A model generated the notes under the pieces. That model worked only from the letters and a program-made list of their open reading frames with translations. It searched no databases and was not told the origin of the DNA. Both the position numbers and the translations under genes were made by a program. 64,000 nucleotides of DNA from the NCBI GenBank assembly GCA_946186185.1, contig CAMHMJ010000013.1, positions 1 through 64,000 of the forward strand, read 5' to 3'. Of the stretch, positions 24,601-29,227 are shown in pieces (the stretch's first letter is position 1; every line of letters begins with the position of its first letter). Origin of the DNA: an uncultured Treponema sp. (lineage in GTDB: Bacteria > Spirochaetota > Spirochaetia > Treponematales > Treponemataceae).

Positions 24601-26399
24601 ATGTCCCAAGTTACAAGGTGGACGTTGTACCGTATATTACAGATATTCTTACTGGTGATCTTGATACAGGTACAACAAGGAAGCATTTGCGCCGTTCTGC
24701 AAGCGGAGCATTTGTAACAAGTATTGATGATGCAGCTACGACACAAAATGCAAATAATAATAAGATTATCGTAAATGGCTTTAACCTAAAAGGCGGAAAT
24801 GTTTACCTTGGTACTACTGCAAAAACCACTGCAGCTTCTGGAAATACTTTAACTGTACTTAAGAATTTACTTACTTCAGGTGAAATTAAAGTTGTAAATA
24901 ATTCCGTGAACAGTTTGAACAATGTAAACAATGATGCAAAGGACTATAATAAAGAACCTGCACAATATGCTCCAAATCTTGTAGATAACCGCTATATTTA
25001 CATGTGGGATACAACGACGACTACTTACAGTGGCGCTGAAGCTGTTATGAAACCAGAAATCAATACAAGTGGTGTTAAAACTGGAAATATGGTTTGGTAT
25101 TATGCAAGTAACATTGAGAAGATGTACCAGAATGACATGGAATTAACATCTTCTTGGGGTGGTGCCATAGTTGGTGGAAACTTCGCATATAATGATGTTG
25201 GTGTTCCTTCTTGGGTTTATTTGCATAATACTAGCTGGACTTCTAGTGCAACAAATAAAAAGAAATATTATGAATATGGTTCCGTTCACTGGGGTAAAGA
25301 ATGGTTCAACTATTCGGCAAAGAGTTGGAATGTTGGTAGAACCACTGATAATCATGGAAAACTTGGATTAGGAAATCTTTCTTTTGAAGGAAGCAGTAAT
25401 TACAATTTTAACGATACAGTAATGAGTCGTTATCAGAATATTAAGGTGTTGGCAAGCGGAAATGCTACAGATACATTAAACATGGTTGCGTATTTTGATA
25501 AATCAGACGTATCGCGTTCTATAGTTTTCTGGCGATTCCATGATGGAACAGGTATAACAAGTAAGAACTATGAGTTATCTCGTAACAACAATAATGTAAC
25601 TTCCTATTCAGATATAGGAAAGTCTGCTGGACAGACTCAAACATATGAAAATCGGAATAGTACAGCCTCTAATGGTATGGATACGCCACTTGGTCGTGAA
25701 AACCTAACTTCTGGTGGCGCAGACAGTAAGTATTTCGATATGGCTTATGACTCTGTAAAGAATGTTGCCTACATTGCTTACTATGATGAAGCCGCCGGTG
25801 CGCTTAAGATTATGTATCTTAATAATCCAAAGGCTGGTACATATGGTAACTGGACAAATTCATGGAGTAATGCCGTAGAAATTGACCCAGATGCGGCTGG
25901 TCAGTACATCGCAATGAAGACGGACGGTAGCGGTAACATACATCTAGCTTACTACGACTCAACTGGTTCCTACTTAAAATATGCTCTTATTACGCCTACT
26001 GGAAATACTGGAGCAATTACTGCTCTTACTGTTTCAAAGAAAGTTCTTGTAGACACGCTCTTCTCAAATGGTATGTATAACAGTATTACTCTTAAACAGT
26101 TTGCGACAGGTGATGTTCGTCCTGTAATTTGTAGTTACTCAATTTCATTTGGTGGAACAAAGTATTCACTTCGTACATCATGGCCACTTACAACTGTTGC
26201 AAATATAGAAGCAGGTGCAGATGATGATGGTTATACAGGAAAATGGGAAACTGTTGTTGTATGCTCTGCAAATGCACCTAGTCAGGATAATACCTATATT
26301 GAGACGAACAGCACTGGTTATACAGGAAATATCGTCGTAGGTTACACGGCATCAAAACTTGAGCAAGCTGAATTAAAAGGAGAGTTAAAGAAAGAGTAA
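6663..26399 (+). CDS. Giant (6578 aa) repetitive Ig-like-domain surface lipoprotein
   Basis: Single ORF with N-terminal signal peptide and lipobox-like LFTSC, many DTTAP / YxxDNxxP Ig-like repeats, and a non-Ig C-terminal region. RBS-like AAGGGGGGC upstream. Confidence 0.88.
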   Translation: MKKNVFSIFSILSVLAFLVTGLFTSCEVGLGEAVDTYPPTLTLDYPANDGITVMNTFQMRGEAKDETYVKTVEVIVKTIPKSNKEESTVLQKYLAEVDTKAKTWSCSINNKDDAGNFEIPDGEYTFQMICTDSSDRTTELSRVYKIDNTAPVVVLKRPGLDDSYGRTIKVTGDISDENELSALYFTAYRNKGTEDAPEFELIGTQKYENISGVGLELIVGRYFDSEDGLSDSEIAQKKIYDAYYDSTVGGTQNFYCMVEVADSAKEYRGNLKSTTAASPAATLSDALAPAGGTYEGEVSGNLSTCYYLYSSIYDDIYSKNGFNITNSDLVSIYNGSFTETSKVKIANVKETLEKYAINTSAISASVSSFSLNPDNSPRFKVLGLGDASNVKSVIKNSDINIEISQGRDGISLRSNSIRVELQEAEALANGTYKKTGNNIVLLESYNKYTEMLSSDDASEARKGELYKTYWTSLKKDEDNVFNDEATKITFGIELNGLSPLSEVYKTGKKYYVSVEGCDYEDNEIESAASDYILAFQNGSAPIINVTGGTEDNSVQRTPVDFSTSRSLSVSGAPIFNYSGTLDSDSGIEDLKVFYYITVKDEKPAKGETVKTWSTKKEDYADRTAVITENTDSSVEVPFLWSLEIPEGSEDFAELYEMAQADGKDLSDGLYLYTIYFYGYDGSQKTSTVSQRVHVDTQKPVVTMDGVTPLVEYEEASDLPYEDMAIKTDYVNGTVTFKGTVSDNYTLNNTIARAYLLEADGTKTSETAFATEEFGDSMSFSFVVDTSSVTEPKDMLVEIESTDKAGNTGDVVTKKVRIDQRTDEPRFIPSNADKTILDVTKLNESTNMFGKTSNNKIMGTVTDDDGVWGWQAYYSAGTSEQTASEWKLFASNTGIESTSANITVDLSKISGFTEGIYKIKIEVKDIVKGKGAVANSQVTSSDEFFIAIDEAAPALTITTEQNSYVSGTEGATVKGKISDGSQEIKSFKRTVYRVVTTTNDETGESSVTEIAIPEKDILSILSAPSGSAIKNGLEFTDVIDLNGEKNPGRVKYYITDKYDRESTAEFTYIIDNEDPTVTLSEDLVDTTVFLAKGNAIKGISGTARDNIENGLSKVEYIISASETAAGITETDWTAFTGTGKWNSTINFGEEAEGKKYVYIRAHDAAGNKTDAENYARIPVIIDAAAPVFDASAFKVEYADESGDDVPSSEDGATRYANKLFKITGKVTDDYFAKLTCSVSGNLNTDDMNENGGVFTWKNSSLEDGSKTYNFTATDKAGQITTYPVTIVIDRTAPTPKLGLASYYSLTGTTYTVNEKITFTGTVTDANELKSTVISAVKADDATETPVTAGGILPITASNASNFTESFDTTALEDGVYIFTVTSTDVAGNVGTAQIRVSIDQETDKPLITFSNADSAVTVLSDVNEQRNLFGKTSNNKILGSVSDDDKVGTITVQYTTDFDNAATEIPAGSWHTIGTYTATGSTYNLSIELKDEDGNKLSEGDYRLRVIAEDSKNPEVDGTVPASKQTIVGPFYIGIDEGLPVIDINRQDGEMLAAEQSVSVTGKVSDGSGVVTLSRYRQKVKNDGSLEEAREETTITSVTGNTNATEWTDNFTSLASSEVLTYKATDKYGRESTKSFKYQVDDADPTIDVAAPEADSFLGSAYGNTTKAFSGTAADTNGTGKSGVKEILYRVGTINGSSVDYGTALAAGTANWHDTWLKADGTTTWNANIELGNSSSKKKVQILAVDGADRISTIEERTVTVDAVIPVITINSVTDTVNAASRTVTAQEGTYYVQSGYTISGTITEENLDTLKISGVLVTPVDNGDGTYSFSHSVTSPDAGQSTISIVALDKAGQQKDLSLNVFYDTSAPTPSFTITPIFSAKGWDGTTRENNVNGNVTIKGTSVDDDKVASSHLVIKYANGAKAGVKVYDRDTTNPTNFTGDVPLSLFIEGDGYNYLGTTVKIDDRQLYTVELTSTDRAGRVGIATSEVYVDESTDKPIVTLSNTNVDINSAADVSSESGHNLFNQTSNSKMLGTITDDDGIASIVVEYAAVTNGTAASYETEPLFSVSNVGTTYNFAADLKKNGASLSEGKYKIRITVLDTTEAAANHKTVEEFYLAIDNGAPSITVSTGSGYMKDNFTVEGKVSDAALKTIYRYAVTQGILASTPSAKWEAGSASNTIEYNSTTNVWTDSYSGITEPGTVAYIAADEYGQSTEVSWSYLFDNTAPTKAPGWTPSDMSAWSKNSAQQFKIPVSDEWNVTGDYLYDSCSGISTVNIKVDSDDASTMALGSAYDEFEKTVQTSTGPEQVKPYKYYNSTQILKDGHHTVVISASDNANPANTAANLATYEVNIDTTAPKYTLYTDENDETKTYAVKASKFLLTAADVAALGTTPFTLKVKPSDANAEAVGGAVSGIKEFKLYDGNTLIDSSKYELSPAANGTTGIFASGVEYTFTLNASAVNQTGNHNFYVEAIDGAGNSVKESVSVSIDTTAPVISVNDPSPYVSVSGARKYNGIITISGKAEDETELGTTGALEYEVLSSAGASLSPRVTGTVDLTGGKSSDFSFDIDTTALTGSNATGTFKIKVTAKDKVQNTVDNSAALADGSSKLILNVDQTTDKPVVKLSNANVKVTTEAQISSTTVTSETASANKGNLFGMGNDSIFASATDDDGIAGIELKVFYNGSYKTVHKVGDESKPYFEVTDSPTSYPMEIDLTKVLPQVSGSTTHYAGTYKLAIVVTDIYNTSTMSNRTFTVNDDGVNGVYFAYDDDLPVINVTKINDSTYADSMWTQTNSKVYIVVSDSSSSDSHTGLTVTNDVIQVWNGTSYVDRARASGENATISWSSTDNAFIHNAVNENFTYKRKYTVTDKYGRSSTKEISYMVDNEKPVFHTDKVSVQGTNNSASNTVATSSLASTWFSTSSLKVVGDAGALVEANPETVLITVGTDSTPVNPTNSDSNKGFGTTLQLSEGANTIKFDATDKAGYSADQVSITVYVDTVAPTCSSIAASDSFISGADVAALGTTPFKLSVTVSDATSGISSFRIYDGNTDITEHFTIPAASGNKTYEFALKAASASTVITTGTHTFAVETYDLAGNKVKDTVSVAVDVTAPTLEFNEVSPYVNVTSGDTTVRKYNGVVTVSGRAKDETELGTTGALTYEILKSDGTSFSPKKEGTVNLVGGLSSDWTFDVDTTSLSATTGTFKVKVTALDKVSNAADNSSSLIVLNIDQTTDKPVVKLSNANVLVTTAAQISNTAVTSTTASENKGNLFGMGNDSIFASATDDDGIASIELKVFYDDGTGSGSYVTVHKVGDATKPYFEVSDSPTSYAMEIDLTKVLSQVRNSNTSYAGTYKLALVVKDIYNQSSLTSNTYTVNSDSVNGVYFAYDDDLPTINVTKIGSSNYTDGMWTTVNADVVITVSDSSSSDNHTGLTVTNETIQWWDANQSTYVTGTAGTGESATAVWDEPNSVFKHSTVNSDKTYKRKYRVTDKYGRSSTKEISYVVDNVVPVFNLDNVALFGSSPSIGTGVTAADGVVIGTSKDYWFNSDAVKVIGRGSAAGQALVEEHPESVTITAGGTNYPVNPGEFNKFSTTISFADGENTIKFNATDKAGNSAVEVTQTLKVDTKSPVISSVSTSAAAINGSNISNPFYITVAASDANSSATGGKVSGIKGFTVYDGTTELAAAKYTVRTGTAATSAVASATNGVYADGTYYIHLDSSVLTTGDHTFYVEVTDNADNTSKEKTALISIDVTPPTMSWNVPSPFVQGETDKLYNGIITVSGTVTDETLLATDNPTAAESATTRSVSWEVKTSAGASLATPVKGYAVLSGNKTSSFSFDIDTTRVQTETGTYRIYITAKDNVGNTVSKAGSGSGAGVDYIELKIDQTTNKPKVVISSLEEVTEYSSEYPARNLFGMGNTIIYGTVTDDDGVSAVTIKIDDTVIQDDTIPDNHPTSYAIAINLEGIEINGEKITSGAHTFTIEVTDCSTGLSDTKYVDNKDIKDIYFAYDNDLPTISVARCNDKDYTNNMWGKAEFDVYISVQDETDMTGENLKVECTEIKRSDDGKTGTYDDYTLPEGTVETVVWTPSLTIDDNGTPGDTSDDTVITNVWKCPTHSNEGYFQRTYKVTDKYGRSTTTAINYIVDGTVPEFNNSFITVQGTSNRGTSAISISTLNTEEYSDTWFSSSSIKISGSGSSYTGNNTAIKEQNVETLVINANGTQYPVNTGTNNKFNSTVDFEDGSAKQFSLTVTDKAGNSANAGPFTVNVDTTAPTDVTGELKKADGSTAVSDNSIINDTVLKLSVKAKDTTSGVKTIYVGKTPGFPKTEAIKTEVLTSANATAAGYSGIITLNVGDSTSGNKEYLADGTYSLYIRVEDLAGNITDGSTAVASFTVDRTAPAVTITTPVRSTVIDNEWKISGTVSDNNFVANGSLPELWVYKNNAWVKIDTASGYGTSSIVSNSAARSGNDWHITLDSTKINAASGSPTDAFLAVRITDAAGNVTALPTGNPSKDSETFYYLTVDQDNDRPVIKFSDVTGETGYTSLYACYIKGNISDLDGVNTFKVSPTAKTEEEWGSYDCSSLLKLSKSGDFTYTPADATDGEHTLYFYVEDKAGTKFWTGKDNTNHLTLPYVVYATEDESETKDDNTGVIKFTSDRTPPSIDSLVCGVGATAEAAVNNAVEKLSKDATMGATTVAGGNTRKFIAFAVKASDKNGIAKVIYTKPTAYNSTTKEFTYSEVEQTTAVEKTYTVTEGENSTEYKATAYYFDAIDISEFTDATNKEVTPSITFTAVDGSTLEREQAKSLVLTIAGPEVNIDSPNASDPLSAGNTAYLSGSVTAQNNVSVSDLKYIYVNNKVYDTLDSAGASGRSNTTTTGYTFPTTVSYGGKTGVEAKIAYIKAQAASHTDGHPSVYGVADMETNYTASRFKWALKGHLPDENTVADTAVHANEISYVKHDSKGIYELPVWILATDELGNETLSVHTQRYNPYGDRATTKITYPEARAHDGESVDYAELSGTIRVSGTSEDNGSVGSVYIQIDANGDNAYDAADVALLKNKYSVYTNTAANATKYGIDSTNIISNGKWESDPDFWGIKATGTASWYITLNKEKELHNGYNVGTDGKPIYKVKIRAVAIDDGLKLGTWSDDMQLRINPNAPKIGTNVPAYILDAAGKRHAVTNDMWLKGETYLCVSVQHSAGIADYSYTSAVSQAGLASAVEVPKASIITIGTGTSYETWKDITGYVGPKSDYDENSKPTDAKDSGYVLKIPLNTGSGSGTRAIKVWAQDATSSGLVSEELYTFNYDNDAPVVGKVEYNGIEWTGASALQNSQGSFSVGGQIEDVASGFNMALWYFYRDENGTAGKNRRVYDPTKDHKKNASASRVYVTGDTANTTATSGYTLKTGISEKVYEEEVDGEKVKYPVYGVTYNASTTIKLTRTNSTSLTLSDVDSHITNGSAVYINGTWLLLKDSTDNKTFSLSAEVPDTETEAFFPYAKVIDVGAITQGEKCTDWSALTYTDDDGDGVIEGCKKSGSIWSWDASFRSDYVPDGNVTLVLVAIDNSGNITATSRTGKIQNNAPRLAKLHLATDLNGDSKFADSEFESYDILTSASGYQSDYNLATTNFGLSTEQISAGNARPAFIVKDTLGIVPEFTGGNGDIALVYKLNDSTAQSTASRDVKDKTYDNTNGGIRLDFDTGNYTSGNTEFTDGKHKWLYTMSNKAVTGKTGDATPVESDDVTGKHISFTFWDSTEECTQGFDSQSCYVQITDLTVDVTDGDAPKVVINPFYWSSSTVNSLFKNSKDNGHIELSGDLPTATFNVANTATSGEYDNDPKVSGKITFTGTAYDEHTLGSLAFTLKNSSGTALTGFSNISMATFSALNTANTANGGWSAVSGNSGSALASGGKYEWTISQDKSGSELKAGYYDDTYYQNQKGHKIFWTISIDSAQIPNVAQNDITLTVTATDKAGTSSGSAVTAPNTTDGYVVTDGTTNVPSYKVDVVPYITDILTGDLDTGTTRKHLRRSASGAFVTSIDDAATTQNANNNKIIVNGFNLKGGNVYLGTTAKTTAASGNTLTVLKNLLTSGEIKVVNNSVNSLNNVNNDAKDYNKEPAQYAPNLVDNRYIYMWDTTTTTYSGAEAVMKPEINTSGVKTGNMVWYYASNIEKMYQNDMELTSSWGGAIVGGNFAYNDVGVPSWVYLHNTSWTSSATNKKKYYEYGSVHWGKEWFNYSAKSWNVGRTTDNHGKLGLGNLSFEGSSNYNFNDTVMSRYQNIKVLASGNATDTLNMVAYFDKSDVSRSIVFWRFHDGTGITSKNYELSRNNNNVTSYSDIGKSAGQTQTYENRNSTASNGMDTPLGRENLTSGGADSKYFDMAYDSVKNVAYIAYYDEAAGALKIMYLNNPKAGTYGNWTNSWSNAVEIDPDAAGQYIAMKTDGSGNIHLAYYDSTGSYLKYALITPTGNTGAITALTVSKKVLVDTLFSNGMYNSITLKQFATGDVRPVICSYSISFGGTKYSLRTSWPLTTVANIEAGADDDGYTGKWETVVVCSANAPSQDNTYIETNSTGYTGNIVVGYTASKLEQAELKGELKKE

Positions 26400-26431
26400 T
26401 TTTTCCTATATAAAGAATTTGAAATATTTCA

Positions 26432-26458
26432 CAAGCCGGACAAAGACCGGCTTTCAGA
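26432..26458 (+). terminator. Hairpin downstream of the giant lipoprotein gene
   Basis: AAGCCGG-acaaaga-CCGGCTT about 35 bp after the stop; no strong U tract. Confidence 0.4.
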
Positions 26459-26523
26459 CAGCTGCATTGCAGTAAAAAAAAATCCCCCTTGCTTTTTATA
26501 GGTAAGTGGGGTATATTAGAAAA

Positions 26524-26611
26524 GAAAGGCACTTCGCAGTTTAGCGTCTTGCCTCACGTTTTAGGTTCAAGACCGCCACATGGGTTGAAGACTGTGGCGG
26601 TCTTATTTTTA
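26524..26611 (+). ncRNA. Putative antitoxin RNA, unit 1 (class A)
   Basis: TTGCTT (26489-26494)-17-TATATT (26512-26517); 5' AGGCACTTCGCAG..TAGCGTCTTGCCT; terminator GACCGCCACA..TGTGGCGGTC-TTATTTTT. Confidence 0.68.
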
Positions 26612-26704
26612 CTCAGATTTCTTCTTTTTGGGAAGGCTCTTAAGTATTTCAATGATGAGTATAGCAAGGTTAATTGCTAACGAAAGAATTTCGTACAAAC
26701 TCAT
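26609..26704 (-). CDS. Putative type I toxin peptide, unit 1 (31 aa MSLYEILSLAINLAILIIEILKSLPKKKKSE)
   Basis: RBS AGGAGG 6 nt before ATG; one TM plus basic tail; TxpA/BsrG-like N-terminus. Confidence 0.75.
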   Translation of the reverse strand: MSLYEILSLAINLAILIIEILKSLPKKKKSE

Positions 26705-26808
26705 ATCGAGCCTCCTAGTCAATTATTTCCATGCAAGCACGGATTGAGTTCGGAGACAAGACCGCCAAGTTCGCTTTTGCGAACTCTAACTACGAAGTGC
26801 CAATACAA

Positions 26809-26837
26809 AGTATACTATATTTCTTTTGGTATTACAA
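26809..26837 (-). promoter_or_regulatory. Toxin promoter, unit 1
   Basis: - strand TTGTAA-17-TATACT. Confidence 0.65.
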
Positions 26838-26970
26838 TACAAAAATAAGGTATAATCGGTAATCGAGTAACATATCCAGGTGTGTATTAGCATCACTAGT
26901 TTACAGACTGCATTGCTGTAGTAAAAAAATCCCCCTTGCTTTTTACAGGCAAGGGGGGTATATTAAAAAA

Positions 26971-27073
26971 GGAAGGCACGTCGCAGTCTAGCGTCTTGCC
27001 TCACATTGGGTATGCTCTATAAAGAGCGTTTGCCCGCCGATGTGGTAACGACACAAGGCGGGCTATTTTTTTA
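26971..27073 (+). ncRNA. Putative antitoxin RNA, unit 2 (class A)
   Basis: TTGCTT (26936-26941)-17-TATATT (26959-26964); variable hairpin GCTCTATAAAGAGC; terminator GCCCGCC..GGCGGGC-TATTTTTTT. Confidence 0.72.
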
Positions 27074-27172
27074 TTCGTTACCTTTATTCCGTCTATGGAG
27101 AAGGTTCGTAATAATGTCGATGATAAGCTGAATGACGGCAATTGCCAGCATCAGAATTTCATACAGACTCAT
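27071..27172 (-). CDS. Putative type I toxin peptide, unit 2 (33 aa MSLYEILMLAIAVIQLIIDIITNLLHRRNKGNE)
   Basis: AGGAGG RBS, one TM, basic C-terminus; MSLYEILMLAI resembles BsrG/TxpA MxxYExLMxMI. Confidence 0.78.
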   Translation of the reverse strand: MSLYEILMLAIAVIQLIIDIITNLLHRRNKGNE

Positions 27173-27376
27173 AGCAGCCTCCTGTGGAAGGCTGCTGGCA
27201 GCCGGTGTTCTATAGCAAAGCGTTAAAAAAATTGCGAAAGCAATTTTTAGCTTTACCTACATGTGCAAGAATCTGCCCTTGCGAACAGTCGAATTTCGGA
27301 GACAAGACCGCCATTCAATTGCGAATGTAAAAAAAATCGGCTTGTCATAAACAACAAGCCGTGGTATATTAATAAA

Positions 27377-27477
27377 GAAAGGCATTCGCAACTAAAGCGT
27401 CTTGCCTCCATTGGTTAGGTCTGATTACTCAGACATTTTGCCCGCCGGTGGTGCAACACGAGGCGGGCTATTTTTTA
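27377..27477 (+). ncRNA. Putative antitoxin RNA, unit 3 (class B)
   Basis: TTGTCA (27342-27347)-17-TATATT (27365-27370); AGGCATTCGCAACTAAAGCGTCTTGCCTCC; hairpin GTCTGATTACTCAGAC; terminator GCCCGCC..GGCGGGC-TATTTTTT. Confidence 0.72.
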
Positions 27478-27576
27478 TTCGTCCTTTTTTATCCATCTGT
27501 GGAAGAGGAGCGAAATTAAGCTGATTACCAGCTGAGCAATGGCAATAGCCAAAACCAGCTTTTCATACAAGCTCAT
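27475..27576 (-). CDS. Putative type I toxin peptide, unit 3 (33 aa MSLYEKLVLAIAIAQLVISLISLLFHRWIKKDE)
   Basis: AGGAGA RBS; TM plus basic tail; same frame geometry as the other units. Confidence 0.77.
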   Translation of the reverse strand: MSLYEKLVLAIAIAQLVISLISLLFHRWIKKDE

Positions 27577-27665
27577 AGCGTCTCCTAATTTATGAATCTG
27601 CCCTTGCGAGCAGTCGAATTTCGGAAGTAAGACCGCCATTCAATTGCGAATGCCACAGTAAAAGT

Positions 27666-27694
27666 ATCATAAAATAAGTAGAATTACAAGTCAA
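27666..27694 (-). promoter_or_regulatory. Toxin promoter, unit 3
   Basis: - strand TTGACT-17-TATGAT. Confidence 0.6.
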
Positions 27695-27868
27695 ATAAAT
27701 AGAAGATTTTACTATACAGTGTGATAGTTTTGTAACGGAATGAAATATTGATAACGATAGGAATTAAATAAAGCTCTGGAGTTTGTATATACCTTTCGCA
27801 TGCTTCCTGATTACCAGCTTTCAAAAATCCGGCTTGTCATAAACAGCAAGCCGTGGTATATTAAACAA

Positions 27869-27973
27869 GAAAGGTATTCGCAATTACAGCGTCTTGCCTC
27901 CAGTTTAAGTTACGTCCTTTCGGACCGTACCCCGCCACTGAGGGTCGAAGCTAAGTGGCGGGGCTATTTTTTA
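27869..27973 (+). ncRNA. Putative antitoxin RNA, unit 4 (class B)
   Basis: TTGTCA (27834-27839)-17-TATATT (27857-27862); hairpin CGTCCTTTCGGACCG; terminator CCCCGCCACT..AGTGGCGGGG-CTATTTTTT. Confidence 0.72.
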
Positions 27974-28072
27974 TTCGTCACCTTTATTCCGTCTACGGAG
28001 AAGGTGCGTAATAATGTCGATGATAAGCTGAATGACGGCAATTGCCAGCATCAGAATTTCATACAGACTCAT
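27971..28072 (-). CDS. Putative type I toxin peptide, unit 4 (33 aa MSLYEILMLAIAVIQLIIDIITHLLRRRNKGDE)
   Basis: Internal start within the 62-aa ORF of the track; AGGAGG RBS directly upstream of this ATG. Confidence 0.78.
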   Translation of the reverse strand: MSLYEILMLAIAVIQLIIDIITHLLRRRNKGDE

Positions 28073-28235
28073 AGCAGCCTCCTGTGTAAGGCAGCTGGCT
28101 GCCGGTGTTCTATAGCAAAGCGTTAAAAAAATTGCGTAAGCAATTTTTAGCTTTACCACCTTTCAAGTAATCTGCTCTTGTGAGCAGTCGAATTTCGGAG
28201 ACAAGACTGCCGTTCACTGCGAAATGCCAGTATAG

Positions 28236-28265
28236 AGTATACTATATTATTTTTTGATATTACAA
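28236..28265 (-). promoter_or_regulatory. Toxin promoter, unit 4
   Basis: - strand TTGTAA-18-TATACT. Confidence 0.6.
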
Positions 28266-28398
28266 TACAATAATAAGGTGAAATCGGTGTTCGAGAAATA
28301 TATCCTGGTGTGTATTGGAATCACTGGTTTGCAGACACCATTGCTGTATTAAAAAAAATCCCCTTGCTTTTTACGCGCAAGTGGGGTATATTAAAAAA

Positions 28399-28502
28399 GA
28401 AAGGCACTTCGCAGCCTAGCGTCTTGCCTCCAGTTAGGTCTGCTTCAATTCGAAGCAATGCCCGTCTAGTGGTTACGACACAAGGCGGGCTATTTTTTTA
28501 TT
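28399..28502 (+). ncRNA. Putative antitoxin RNA, unit 5 (class A)
   Basis: TTGCTT (28364-28369)-17-TATATT (28387-28392); hairpin TGCTTCAATTCGAAGCA; terminator GCCCGTC..GGCGGGC-TATTTTTTT. Confidence 0.7.
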
Positions 28503-28598
28503 CTAATCGTCTTTCCGTCTGCGAGAGAGGAGCATAATGATGCTGACGATAATTGAGGTTGCCTGTAATAGCAAACTCAATTTTTCGAACAAACTCAT
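28503..28598 (-). CDS. Putative type I toxin peptide, unit 5 (31 aa MSLFEKLSLLLQATSIIVSIIMLLSRRRKDD)
   Basis: GGAGG RBS; TM plus RRRK tail. Confidence 0.75.
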   Translation of the reverse strand: MSLFEKLSLLLQATSIIVSIIMLLSRRRKDD

Positions 28599-28686
28599 AG
28601 CTGCCTCCAATTTTCATAGAATCCATTCTCGCGAATGGTTGAATTTCGGAAGCAAGACCGCCATTTACTACGAAGTGTCAATATGA

Positions 28687-28715
28687 AGTATACTATATAA
28701 TTGCAAGAAATACAA
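28687..28715 (-). promoter_or_regulatory. Toxin promoter, unit 5
   Basis: - strand TTGTAT-17-TATACT. Confidence 0.6.
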
Positions 28716-28849
28716 TACAGTAATAAAGTAGAATCGATATTCTAGAAACATATCCAAGTGTGTATTGGAATCACTGGTTTGCAGACTTCATTGCTGTATT
28801 AAAAAAATCCCTCTTGCTTTTTTATCTGCAAGTGGGGTATATTAAAAAA

Positions 28850-28942
28850 ACGAAAGGCACTTCGCAGTCTAGCGTCTTGCCTCCAGTTTGAGTTGATAAC
28901 CCGTCACACTGAGGTCGAAACACTGTGGCGGGCTATTTTTTA
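28850..28942 (+). ncRNA. Putative antitoxin RNA, unit 6 (class A)
   Basis: TTGCTT (28814-28819)-18-TATATT (28838-28843); terminator CCCGTCACA..TGTGGCGGG-CTATTTTTT. Confidence 0.67.
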
Positions 28943-29041
28943 TTCGTTGCCTTTATTCCGTCTACGGAAGAGGTGCAGAATAATTGTGATGATAATCTGA
29001 ATTGCTGAAATCAGCAAATCAAGAATTTCATACAAATTCAT
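28940..29041 (-). CDS. Putative type I toxin peptide, unit 6 (33 aa MNLYEILDLLISAIQIIITIILHLFRRRNKGNE)
   Basis: AGGAGG RBS; TM plus RRRNK tail. Confidence 0.77.
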   Translation of the reverse strand: MNLYEILDLLISAIQIIITIILHLFRRRNKGNE

Positions 29042-29227
29042 AGCAGCCTCCTGTGTAAGGCAGCTGGCAGCCGGTGTTCTATAGCAAAGCGTTAAAAAAA
29101 TTGCGTAAGCAATTTTTAGCTTTACCTACTTGTGCAAGAATCTGCTCTTGCGAGCAGTCGAATTTCGGAAGCAAGACCGCCGTTCACAGCGAAGTGCCGA
29201 TATTGAAGTATGCTATTTATAATCCAA

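Noticed and set aside
7658-25355. Numerous - strand and shifted-frame ORFs inside the giant lipoprotein gene
   Set aside because: Low-complexity shadow ORFs of the repetitive coding sequence, with no RBS or family resemblance.
27800-28126. + strand ORFs in the array (27800-28126, 28310-28537, 30542-30847, 30745-30942, 29074-29304)
   Set aside because: They cover antitoxin RNA and terminator hairpins, are not conserved in frame among units, and lack an RBS.
27971-28159. 62-aa ORF MVKLKIAYAIFLTLCYRTPAASCLTQEAA-MSLYE... as a signal-peptide-bearing protein (also 30787-30975 and the 94-aa ORF at 31193-31477)
   Set aside because: The AGGAGG RBS lies immediately before the internal MSLYE/MTLFE start, the upstream extension is absent in short-leader units, and it falls on leader hairpins.
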